Of a stretch of DNA of 32,649 nt, positions 1-9,724 are shown piece after piece. The notes beneath the pieces were generated by a model, which worked only from the letters and a program-made list of their open reading frames with translations, ran no database searches and had not been told where the DNA came from. Numbering within the stretch: position 1 is the first letter of the stretch; each line of letters opens with the position of its first letter. Source of the DNA: Flavobacterium phycosphaerae (GTDB taxonomy: Bacteria; Bacteroidota; Bacteroidia; Flavobacteriales; Flavobacteriaceae); the NCBI RefSeq assembly GCF_010119235.1, contig NZ_JAAATZ010000002.1, forward strand, positions 1 to 32,649, given 5' to 3'. Position numbers and translations under genes: made by a program.

Positions 1-1894
1 TTTTCCAAATAAACTTTTTATTTTCAATCAATTGCCCAACTCCAAGGTACTTTATGGAAATCGTAGTAATCAATTTCAAACCTGATTTTCTTTTCCGATG
101 AAACCATTCGTTGACTACTACGTGCTCAATGTCCTGATGTGTAGATACAATATTTTGAGCGATAATAGCAATAACCGGAGTGTCTGCTGTTTTATGAAAT
201 AAATCTCGCCTCAAAATGAGTAAAATCATAAATTTTATTAACTGTAAAGTCTGTAAAAAGTCTTGTTCTATATTTTTGAGAGTTTTTACTATAAAGCAAT
301 ACATTTGATGGGATGATCATGCAAATTTTATCAGCAAAAAATAAACCACCCTCAAAAAACTTCAAAGCAAAATTATTATCAGGAATAAGATTTGGTTTTA
401 TCTTTAAAAGTTCTAATTTTCGTTTGAAACCGCACTTTTTTGCTTATGCCTTTTATTGGGTTAAATGGTGGATTACCAATGACAAGATTAAATCTCATTG
501 ATTGTTTAACCGCATCATTACACCAATCGAAGAAATCTTTATTTTGAATATTTTTTTGACTTAAATCTTTTAATTCAAGGTTATTCCATATTTCTTGAGG
601 AGTTAATTTATCTAATAAAGCAGTTGTTAGACTGAATACACTAACAAGTGTGGCAGTTTTTTTTAAGTCTACACCAAAAATATTGTCTTCCAATATTTCT
701 GAGAAATTTTACTGTCTGGATATTGAATATTATCTCTAGTACTATTATTTATTGCCCACCATTGTAAAAGTCTTTTGAAAGCTGCAACAAGAAAAACACC
801 AGATCCGCATGACGGATCAAAAACTCTAAAAGAATTATCCTTAAAAGTTCGGGTTTATCAAGTGGCATTACTTCATCAATTAGTAGGTTAACTAAATGAA
901 TTGGTGTATATACGACGCCTTTCTCTTTGCCTCCTGTATTTCTTACGGACTCAGCTTGAATAAAATTTTCATAAATGGCACTAATTACCTCTGCCGGTAG
1001 ATGTTTAAAACTGTATTGTTCCCAAATAAAAAGTTGATTGGTTTTCAGATTAATATTTGCTCGAAGAAAATTTGCTAAAAGATTCAAATTAGCATTTGCA
1101 ATCTGATTTTTTTCAAGTTCAGAAAACTTATCAAATTTTTTCCATTGAATTCATTGGATAAATCATTTAATATCGAAACAAGTAATCCATTTTCAACTAC
1201 CTCAGCGAATGTTTGTATTTTATGTTTTTTATATAGATTTCTTAAGGTATGCTTGCCCTTATCATCAGTAATATCTTCAAGAAATTTTATTAATATTGAA
1301 GTAACTAACAGTTTATCAATAGTCTCAGGTAAAGATTGAGCTCCTGAGAACTCGTAAATTCCTTTCTAACTGTCATTAAATAATCTAGTAGAATATGTAT
1401 GGACTATTTTTTTCATCTATACTCTCAGTAAAATAAGGCTGTTCCCAAAAAGTACCATTACCAAATAAATATGCTGAAAAACGTTCTTCATTAATACCCT
1501 CAATTGTTGAAGTAGAGGCAAGCAATAAATTTTCTAGACTTAAATGCCCATTTTGAACCATCGCAGGTTTCCGAGCATTGATAATATCTGTTCGTGTAGA
1601 TGATTGGATAATGTAGATTTCGTTTCTCCCTGCACTCCATAAGGCAGCATGCAATTTTATGTGGGCAGGAGTATTAAAGAAACTTTCATCTTTGTAAAAT
1701 ATACATACTGCTGGCTCAGAGCGAACTGGTACATCACTAGCAGTATCGTAATACCTTCTAAATAATATTGCGTCAATTCCTAATTTTTTGGCTTCATTGA
1801 TATACAAAATTTCAGCATTATTTTTTGCAGCATTTACTTGATTACAAAAAACAAGCCCATTCAGAGCGGTATAGTCCAAAATTTTAGTATCCAT
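1..1894 (-). CDS. N6-adenine DNA methyltransferase, duplicate 5' part cut by the contig start
   Basis: This is the left copy of the gene described in full at 29547-32483. It starts with MDTKILDYTALNG at 1894 and runs off the window at position 1 before the target-recognition region ends. The motif I region (DPSCGSG in the other copy) is disrupted here by a base loss near 840, and motif IV NPPF is readable near 470. It does not represent a second gene in the cell: it exists only because the circular sequence is written with overlapping ends. Confidence 0.85.
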
Positions 1895-2062
1895 AGTTTT
1901 GTATTACGGCAAATTTAGTGAAAAGTAAATGTATGATGTTTCCGTTTTCAAGTATATATTTAAAAAATCAAAATGTTTTATTTTTATCAGTATTAATCGT
2001 GTCTAAATAAAATTGCAGATCATATAGATAAATAAATTCCGTTGCATCTTGTTCCGGCAATT
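1..2062. repeat. Terminal direct repeat, left copy (contig self-overlap)
   Basis: This stretch recurs at 30602-32649 in the same orientation, starting at the first base and running to the last base of the window. The copies differ by small indels, mostly in homopolymers (for example four versus two extra A around 213-217, and TTG versus TTTG at about 110), plus one four-base difference near 1712. A repeat that begins and ends exactly at the contig ends is what an assembler leaves when it reads once around a circle. The unit would be about 30601 bp. A real terminal redundancy or a tandem duplication is possible but less likely. Confidence 0.93.
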
Positions 2063-2601
2063 GAGCCAGTTCTACAAAGTTAATATTTCATAGAATGATT
2101 TTTCACCCAAAATGTCTTGCATAATTATATAAACTACATGCAATAAATTCTGATTGTGGCATAGCACAGTAAAGTTTTTAAGTAGACAATCATATCTATT
2201 TTTCTTTCGTCTTCATATTCGAAAGGCATAAATTTAAGTTCACTTGCTTTAAGTTAATGTCTTTAAAAACATAAGGTTTGTCCAGACCGGCTCCATTTCA
2301 TCTATGGATTGTGTAGGTTGTATAAATGCTGTAAACTGCCAGTTTTTGAGTTTAGGTGCTGCATCAACTAATGTTACGACTTGTTCAAAAAACTCCGGGT
2401 TTCCACTCCGAAATTACTAATTGAATTGGTTCACTATATTAGCTGGGAACATAAGGATACATTCTAAATCTGTACAGTAATAATGTAAATGTTTGTCAAG
2501 CCAAAAGAGAAACATCTTTGGACTTTTGGTTTTTCATTTCTTAAATTTCTCAGGGTGCTTTCGTTGTATTGAATCCATTCCAGAATAGTTATTGTTTTCA
2601 T
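1968..2601 (-). CDS. Uncharacterised small acidic protein
   Basis: A protein of about 210 residues, broken by several single-base shifts. The start ATG overlaps the stop of the helicase-loader gene (ATGA), so the two are probably translationally coupled. The readable pieces include a tryptophan-rich N-terminal part (FLFWLDKHLHYY), a central EFFEQVVTLVDAAPKLKNW segment and a C-terminal QDILGEKSFYENINFVELA segment. This order recalls a widespread family of uncharacterised bacterial proteins of about 200 residues, but I cannot name it with certainty. It lies 74 bp upstream of the first methyltransferase on the same strand, so it links the replication block to the defence island. No signal peptide or membrane segment is visible. 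Confidence 0.6.
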
Positions 2602-3176
2602 AATTGGTTTATTTTCGTTTGTCTAAGTGTTTTGTCATAGGAGATTAAATTACCAGTTCGCGTAATCGCTTCTACTCTTAGGCCGTAATGCATTTCGATT
2701 TCTGATGCTGACAAATTGGATGTGATGTGTGTTGGAATCTTTTTACTAATAAAAATGTCGTATCGACTTAAAATAATTTCTGCCATCACATTACATTCAT
2801 TGCCAAATATTTCAGGTTGTTTCAATACCTAAATCATCAAAGCATATTATTTTAGGGTCACTGTGGTATAATCTACCATTACTGTATTGTGGATAATCTG
2901 ATATCCGTCCTGGATAAATTCAAAGCTTACATCGCGCAAGGCTTTACAAAAAATTTATGTCTGTTTGGTGATGAATTTCATAAGATTCATTAGTGCGGTT
3001 TTTCCACAGCCAACCGGACCAGAAAGTAATATTCCCTTACTCAAATTCACGCCGAATTGATTACAGGCTTGTTCATCCCGAAGGAAATAAGCAATAAGTT
3101 TATACACTACCGGGTAGTCAATTTCATATATCTTAAATCCTGGCCAATACAATTCACGACCTTTACTTCGAGCCAT
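2598..3176 (-). CDS. DnaC-like ATP-binding helicase loader
   Basis: Probably an AAA+ ATPase that loads a replicative helicase. The Walker A segment GPVGCGKTALMN lies near residue 50, the Walker B segment KIICFDDLG is recovered after a frame correction near 2860, and the SNLSASEIEMHYGLRV segment is typical of the sensor/arginine-finger part of DnaC/IstB-like proteins. I chose ATG 3176 (MARSKGRE), just after the upstream gene's stop at 3181, because the longer open frame to 3260 only overlaps that gene. At least two single-base shifts (about 2825-2960) split the frame and probably are read errors. Its position directly behind a winged-helix protein matches the replication modules of Bacteroidota elements. 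The target helicase is probably the host DnaB, since none is visible here. Confidence 0.8.
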
Positions 3177-3180
3177 GCTA

Positions 3181-4027
3181 TTATTCCTCGTAACTATAAT
3201 GGCTCTGAATAGTCTTTCCCGTTGAGGTGTTGAATTGTTTTGCGCTGTCTGTTCTTCCATGGTTTATGAATTTAGGTACGTTTAACATCCAGTTCTTTGC
3301 TGCAGCTTGCCAGTCAGCCATAGGTGTCTTACCGCCAACCACCAACCGTTACTTTTGAAATAGTTGTAAAACTTATTTGCTTCCAGTTCCGGAAAACTAT
3401 GTTCTGAGAAAAAAGCTAGAACTTCTTCATAAAGAGGAATGATATCTTTTTCTTTTTTGGCGGAACTTTTTTCTTTTTCTTCTACAAACTCATTTTTAAA
3501 AACGGAACGATACTTTCATTTTTTTTGCGAGCTCACCCAAGTTTTCAATGTTTAAATCGTCTTTACTGTTTGTATTGTTTGTATAGTTTATAGAAGGTAC
3601 TATGCTATTTCATTAACCTGTTCAATACTTGTTTCATCACTTGTACAAAGCTTGTTTACTACTTGTTCATCAACATGTTCAAAATTTGAGGTTGTTTTAT
3701 CTTTTTTTTGGTGCGGTTTAGGTCTTCTGCAAAATTGAATAAGTAAACGTGGCTGCCTTTATATGGATTAAATGATGGCTCGTATTTTATATAGCTAGAG
3801 CATGTAAATTTTTAGGCATTTATGGTAGGTAGCCATGGAACTGATTTTGCTGATGCGCATAATTTCGTCTCTCGAAATGCTTATTGGATGCGGAACTGTT
3901 GATATTCCAAAATTGAAATAATGCTATATACAAACTGACATGAGTAGGATTGAGCATTTGTCTTTGGCCACTTTGTCAAAGAATCCGGTTAAGTGTTTGA
4001 TGTAATTCATAACCGAATTACTTGGCA
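3181..4027 (-). CDS. Winged-helix/DnaD-like replication or regulatory protein
   Basis: About 280 residues after joining several frames. The N-terminal half (MPSNSVMNYIKHLTGFFDKV, then ALFQFWN and SRDEIMRISKISSMATYHKC) reads as a winged-helix domain of the kind found in phage and plasmid replication initiators and in proteins annotated as transcriptional regulators in Bacteroidota elements. A charged, probably disordered linker rich in K, E, T and N follows. The C-terminal part (EEVLAFFSEHSFPELEANKF, then GWLVGGKTPMADWQAAAKNW) matches a DnaD-like C-terminal helical domain. The ATG overlaps the end of the excisionase-like gene, and the DnaC-like gene follows 5 bp later. Such pairs usually act as initiator plus loader. 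The origin is not located. Confidence 0.7.
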
Positions 4028-4309
4028 TTAAACAAATTTTGCTCTGAGTTGACCTTGTTAAGCTCTAATACCTTTTCAATGTCTTGATAGGCATAGTATA
4101 TAGTTCTCCAATTTTGGTATAGGAGAGGGTTTATTAATACGCAAGGTTTGTAGAGTTCCGGGAGAAATGTTGAGTAGTTTTCTAACCTCGGTTGATTTTA
4201 ACCATTGTTTGGTTTGCTGCTGATTAAGCTGTAATAAATCTTTTAATTCTTTGAGTAATAATACTCTGAATTCATTAAGATCTTCTCTGGTAATAACTTC
4301 GATAGCCAT
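4018..4309 (-). CDS. Excisionase-like helix-turn-helix protein
   Basis: A small DNA-binding protein of about 97 residues. After an N-terminal helical stretch (MAIEVITREDLNEF) it has WLKSTEVRKLLNISPGTLQT, the helix-turn-helix of the MerR/excisionase-like family that accompanies integrases in Bacteroidota elements. A one-base loss near 4125 hides the usual wing (YTKIG). The restored C-terminus reads IEKVLELNKVNSEQNLFNAK and stops at 4018. I prefer ATG 4309 over an upstream ATG at 4339 because the domain begins there. In CTnDOT-type elements such proteins drive excision and are induced through RteC, which fits the rteC-like gene 2 kb away. Direct replication control is an alternative role. Confidence 0.75.
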
Positions 4310-4414
4310 AATGTGCGATTTTAAATTGTTATGGCACAAAATTGTTGCTATTGACTTACTTTATTACAGAAGTTGAATTGAAGTTCAGGATTATTTTTTT
4401 GAAAAGGTCACAAT

Positions 4415-6105
4415 TTACTGTTTGTAATCCTGCCTTTTTAATTCCTTGATAAAATACAAAGGTGTTAATTCGGTAGCTTTGGTAAAGGCTTCTTTAAATT
4501 TTTGAGGTGATTTGAAACCGGCTTCCTCAGTTAATGCTTTGATAGTATAGTTTCTGTATTTAGAATCATTTTTTAACTTGTCGATGATAAACTCAATTCT
4601 TAAATCATCAACATATTCAATGTACTTTTTATTGCGGGTTTCAGATATTATCCTTGATGTATAACGTGTATTACAATCCACAATTGCCGCCATTTTACTG
4701 AGATTAAAATCTTTGTCGAGATACAGATTACTTTCTTCAAACTTTTCTAATTTTTTGGACACAGCTGCAACTATTTCGGGTTTGATAATTTGTTCACCAT
4801 CAATGATTTTTTCTTTGATTTCAAGGGGTTTTACTTTCTTTATTTTTTGAGAGATTAAGTTTTTAAATCGCTGTTTTCTAATTTTTCGGCGTTGGTATTG
4901 TTTGCAAAATATATAAGTAAATGTAGCAGTCACCAAAAGAAATATAATTCCAAAAATTATATCCAACTTGTTTCGTAGTGAGAGATTCTGTTTTAGTTCT
5001 GCGGTAGCATCAGCAATTTTTTTCAGGTCATAATCCCTGTACATATTTTTAGAAAGGTATCTGTAGTTTTACTAACAAAAGTCTCGGCTTCTAAAAGACC
5101 GTGTAAATATTTAAGTTGCTCAGTTGTATCTCCTTTAGATTCGTAATACTGAGCCAATAGGTAATAAGCTTCAATCAAATCTTCTTTCATGAACTTATCT
5201 TTTTTGAAAGTTTCATCCACCTTCTTGAAGTATGGCACAGCTTTTTCTTTATTGCCTAATTCCCAATAACTTCGACCTAAATACAAGTTTGTAGTTGAGG
5301 TATTTGCTATATCATTACTTTGAATGAAATGAGGTAATGATTTATTTAATTTGGAGATTGCATTTTTATAGTTTTTCTTGAAAAATTCGTTTCTTCCCTC
5401 GGCATTAGTAAAATATGGGATAATAGTTAGTTCGTCAAGGTTAATGGCTTCACGGTACCCTAAGTCAATTGTAGCTGCAGCCAAGTTGTATTGTTTTGTT
5501 TTTATATAACATAAACTAAGTAAATGGAGTGAAAGTAACCTTGGATTACCAGGTTCATGAACCCTAAAATATTCTTCGCATTCTTTTAATAGAGAAATAG
5601 ATTCATCGTAGAAACCGAGATAATATTTTATTGAGGCAATAGAATATTTGGTTTTGTGAATCAAATATTGATTGTGAGTTTTAGAAATGAATTGGTCCGC
5701 AAGGATGTAATTATCCAAAGCTTTTGATTCCTGTTTGAAATGATAGTAAACAATGCCCTTTGTTAAATAGGCTGAACCAATTAGTTCGTTATTACTTGAT
5801 TTTAAAGCTACTGACATTATACTGTCACAGTAATTTAACCATGTTTTCTTACCAGATTTATACATTACAGTTTTGTATGCTTCAATCACTTTTTCCGGAT
5901 TATTACCGGCTTTAGCTTTTGACAATATCGAATGACCATAAATTGAGTCCAATTTCTGAGAATCACTATCATTTGAAAGGCGCTCTTTTAAATACTCAAT
6001 ATTTTTACTTTTAAGTGAATCCGGGATAATGAATTGATTTTTTTGGGCAAAACATTTACTAGTTAAAAAGAATACTACTGCAACTGTAATTTGTAAGATT
6101 TTCAT
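4415..6105 (-). CDS. TPR-transmembrane-AraC type transcription regulator
   Basis: Two open frames (6105-5023 and 5044-4415) join by a one-base shift near 5040 into a protein of about 560 residues. It has a signal peptide (KILQITVAVVFFLTSKCFAQ), then tetratricopeptide-like repeats from about residue 60 to 340. A transmembrane segment follows (LDIIFGIIFLLVTATFTYIF), then a basic cytoplasmic linker and a C-terminal AraC-type DNA-binding domain (NLSKMAAIVDCNTRYTSRII and TIKALTEEAGFKSPQKFKEA). This architecture is common in Flavobacteriia, where the periplasmic TPR part senses a signal and the AraC part acts at the DNA. Its divergent partner is the RteC-like gene, so it may control that gene or itself. 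I infer the split to be a read error, because the pieces are complementary. Confidence 0.85.
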
Positions 6106-6430
6106 TTTTAGTTATGTAGGTTAGTAGCTGATTAAAATGAGTGAATATTAAGCATTGTTTATTGAGATTAGAAAAATAGCAAATTAAAGACGAGTGTCAA
6201 ATAGAAAAATAACCCTACAATGTTAAATGTTTAGATTTCAAGCGTAATAGATTTAACAACAGTGATTTGTGTACGTTTTTGTAGTGAATGATTAATTAAT
6301 CCTTTCGTTGTTTATCATTTAACATTGTTGAATGGTTGTAGCATAGAGTTGGAAATCAGAAGTTCTGATTTTAGATTTGGTTTGAACAAATTGGATTAAA
6401 TTATTAACCGCTATTAATGACAATACCAGG
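6106..6430. promoter_or_regulatory. Divergent promoter region with a 12-bp inverted repeat
   Basis: This 325-bp gap separates the start codons of the TPR-AraC regulator and the RteC-like gene, so it must hold both promoters. CAATGTTAAATG at 6218-6229 recurs as its exact reverse complement at 6316-6327. The two copies lie about 100 bp apart, one near each gene, as expected for operator half-sites shared by divergent genes. The binding protein is not known: the AraC-type neighbour is the obvious candidate. Confidence 0.5.
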
Positions 6431-7267
6431 ATGAAGGAAACTGCTCTAAGATTACTAGAAGATTTAGAAACCCAATTAAAAGAAATAGAATTGGCCAAAA
6501 AAGAAACTATCGAGCATGTTGAGGATTCAATCCGGAAAACTATAAGTGTACTTGAAACTTTAAAAACCAATTTTGTAAAGTATAAGTTTGAAAGTAAGAA
6601 AGATGAAATTTACTTTTTCAGGGACATTAAGCCACAGTTTGTAAGCAAGTTGATTTATTATAACGAGATTTATAATATCATGACTAATAAACCTTTTGGC
6701 GGAAATAAGACACTGAGAAAATACTACACCGGTGAATTAGCAAAACTAAAAAGCTTCTACACTGAAAATGTAGAGTTTTTTAAATACTACCGTAACGGAA
6801 ACACTTACCTTGATAATAAATACTTTGTACGGGGTAGGTATGATATCAAGTTAACTCTGGATAGCTTTTATTTTCAAGCTGACAGCCGGTTCTCAACTTC
6901 GCATGATTTTAAAGTGGCCAAGATAATGGCGAATGATTTAATACAAAGTTATTTGGAAATTGAAATTGCCAAAATAGAAAACAAGGCACCATTGTTTAAT
7001 CTAACAGAAAGGCAAGTGCAGAAATGGACCGGGACAAAAATTGCTCTGATAGAGTTAGTATATGCGCTGCATGCAGAAGGTGTTTTTAATAATGGAGCCA
7101 GTGACTTGAAAGAAACGGCAAAATTCTTCGAAGAGGTATTTGATGTTGATTTGGGACAGTTTCACAGAACCTTTTTTGAAATGAGAGCGCGAAAGGCTGA
7201 TAGAACTAAGTTTTTAAACTCACTTCGTGATACATTGGTGCGCCGGATGGATGAAGTGGATGAATAA
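6431..7267 (+). CDS. rteC: RteC-family regulator of element excision
   Basis: An intact 278-residue protein. The N-terminal 60 residues are a charged, coiled-coil-like helix. The rest carries features of the RteC family: DIKPQFVSKLIYYNEIYNI near residue 60, FYTENVEFFKYYRNGNTYLD near 115, and the C-terminal WTGTKIALIELVYALHAEGV and RKADRTKFLNSLRDTLVRRM segments. In the Bacteroides element CTnDOT, RteC activates the excision operon in response to tetracycline. Homologues without a linked tetracycline gene are frequent in Bacteroidota mobile elements. No tetQ or rteAB pair is visible here, so the inducing signal must differ. It is the only plus-strand gene in its neighbourhood and converges on the AAA ATPase gene. 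The symbol rests on family resemblance. Confidence 0.85.
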   Translation: MKETALRLLEDLETQLKEIELAKKETIEHVEDSIRKTISVLETLKTNFVKYKFESKKDEIYFFRDIKPQFVSKLIYYNEIYNIMTNKPFGGNKTLRKYYTGELAKLKSFYTENVEFFKYYRNGNTYLDNKYFVRGRYDIKLTLDSFYFQADSRFSTSHDFKVAKIMANDLIQSYLEIEIAKIENKAPLFNLTERQVQKWTGTKIALIELVYALHAEGVFNNGASDLKETAKFFEEVFDVDLGQFHRTFFEMRARKADRTKFLNSLRDTLVRRMDEVDE

Positions 7268-7289
7268 AAAAAGTAGCTTTATTAAGGTT

Positions 7290-9619
7290 CTATGTTGTCT
7301 TTTCAATTATCCATCTATCTAAGAACTCGCTTGCTTTTTGTATGTAATCTAAAGCTTCTTGTTTAGTTTTTGTTAGCCCAGAATGTCCGGCTGAATTTCG
7401 TTCAGTGCGTAGATACTCAAGCAAATCAATTCTTAGGTTTACTGGATTGCTAAATGTGTTTGTTAATGCTACCATTAAGTTTGTAAGTTGAGCATTACTA
7501 CAAGTCGGCAAAGTTGTTGTTCCAAGTATTTTTTTTTCTAATGATCCCTGCATCTCACCAAGCATCCATTTTTTGGCAGTACTAATTGTATGAAATATTT
7601 CTTTTATTTCATTTTCTATCGTTCGTCCATACTGAAGTATCACAGGAGAGAAATCACCGGTATTATCAATGTTATGAAGTAAGAATTGTCCTGAGACAAG
7701 ATATTCTACACTTATAGAAGTTATTTTTAATGGATCGAAGCGTTGAGTTATTATTTGATTATATACACTAACATCTAATTTATTAATATAATCATCAATC
7801 TTACTTTGTAGTTCTACTATTTTAATCTCACCTTCTTCTTTACTCTCTTTTAAGGTGAAGAAATCATTTAAAAATTTATCTCTCTGAATATTCAATAAAC
7901 TCAATTCTAATTTATCATTTACATCAAAAAAACCATCATCAAAAATATTGTAGTCGATGCTTCCATCTTCCTGTATGTAGAAACCTTCTATTTGCTTTTT
8001 TTCCGCAGTGACTTTTTTCAAACTTCGTAAATAAAATATTTTTATACTTTTTGAATCTATCGCTTTTTGTGCGACTAAAGTTTGAAATTTTCTTATCAGA
8101 TATTCACTATGAGTTTCGATAATAAATTGAATGTTGAATTTTTTATTTGCTTCTGAAAACATTTCAGCAAGTAACGACTGCCATTTTGGATGCAGATTTG
8201 TTTCAGGTTCCTCGACAAGAAGGAGGCTTGGAAGATAGTAATCACGCATAAACTCACCATCTTCATCATGGTCGTGTTCGGTTCTCTTATTTTTTTCGGA
8301 GAGTACACTTATTTGAATTAAAATCAATATGAGCTGCTTAATACCGTAGCCGAAGTCAACTAATTCACGTTTAGAACCTTCTAAAGTTGTTATTGATACA
8401 GAAATCAATTGATATTTTGGTCTGTAATCGACTTCAATTTGTTTCCCAATTTCAAAAGCTTTTAGATACTTGTCTATAAAATTAGAGTGGATATATCCAA
8501 ACGAATTATAATCTTTTAGAAGATTAATAAAGGGAGTGTTTGCTGCCGCATTATAAATCCTTGAATTTTCTTCTTTAATATTAGATATGTACTCTATAGT
8601 CGAGATTCTCTGTATTAATCCCTTCCAACTATTTTTAAAACAATTTTCAATGACTGAATAAGTAGTATCATCATCTTCATCATTTTTCCAGATGAGATTA
8701 TTTCGCAATATTTTTAGTACTCTGCTATAGAGAATATCTTCAATTTCATATGGTGGAAAGAAATAGTCTTCTGCATCAAAATCACGCTCTCCCACATTCT
8801 CTTTACCTGTAATTTCATTTTCTGTCCCAATTTTATTTTCAACAAAATCAGTCCAGGTAATTATATCGATATCATTCTTAAATGATTTTATTAGAAGTGA
8901 AGGGATAAAAAATAGTTCTTTAACACGATCATCCATTTTTTCTAAAGCGACCCATTTGCTTTTATTTTCTAAATATAATTTGTAGAATTTAAGTAAATCG
9001 CTTAGGTAAATTTTTAGCTTATCGAGTTTTATGCTCCATTCAATGTAACCCGTAAGTGGGTTTTCAAATGGTGGAAACCAAAAGGCGGAATGAGAAAATA
9101 TGTCTTCTTGTTTTTCGGAATTACTTTTTTTCTTTTCATTAAACTCTTGAAGTTCAGCATTAAACTCTTGATTATAAGTCAGTTTTTCGCCCTCTGTTGC
9201 ATCCCTATATAAAAATGAAAATATAGCAACATTGTCTACTTGATCAATAACTTTAACTCCTCGCAATTTTGCTTTGTAGGTACTCTTGGAGTTTGGAATT
9301 GTAAATGACAATGAAATATATAAGCTTTTAATACCCATAAACGTAAATGGAAGTGAAATCTCAACATCTTTAGATTCTTTATTAAATAAAACATTCTCAA
9401 AATCCCCTAATAAATGTTCTTGTTGATTTAAATCCAAATCAAACGGATATTGGTTTTCTTTAATACTGTTTTTCAGCATTTGAAGAGATTTTATCAAAGA
9501 ACTTTTACCCGAATTATTGGCTCCAGTTAATAAATTAATTGGTGACAACTCTTCTAAAAAGCCAATTTCATCATCAAATATTCTAAAATTTTTAATCCAA
9601 TAATATCGATAGGTCCCAT
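7290..9619 (-). CDS. AAA family ATPase with C-terminal HEPN-like motif (probable defence protein)
   Basis: About 776 residues: an open frame of 752 residues, extended at its N-terminus through a one-base shift near 9565 to ATG 9619 (MGPIDIIGL, then NFRIFDDEIGF). Walker A is GANNSGKSS near residue 35. LLVEEPETNLHPKWQSLLAE near residue 470 supplies Walker B and the D-loop region, and IIETHSEYLIRKFQ supplies the H-loop, as in AAA15/21 (OLD-like) ATPases. A long insertion separates the two ATPase halves. No TOPRIM domain is evident. Instead the last 100 residues are helical and contain RTERNSAGHSG, an R-x4-H pattern of HEPN RNases. This suggests an ATPase sensor fused to a toxic RNase, a plausible anti-phage abortive design. 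The gene stands alone between rteC and the integrase. Confidence 0.8.
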
Positions 9620-9724
9620 TTGATGGTTTAGGTTAAATGAATTTAGTGAATGTATTTTAACTTAAATACTAAAAACTCAAAATTAAAAAAGTATAATTCA
9701 TTTTACCCCATTAAATCTTATTAT

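Noticed and set aside
1145..1339. Open frame on the plus strand, repeated at 31737-31940
   Set aside because: It lies antisense inside the N-terminal part of the methyltransferase gene and has no recognisable features.
3177..3260. Longer N-terminus of the helicase loader from ATG 3260
   Set aside because: The extra 28 residues are read from the 3' end of the upstream DnaD-like gene in another frame. The start at 3176 follows that gene's stop directly.
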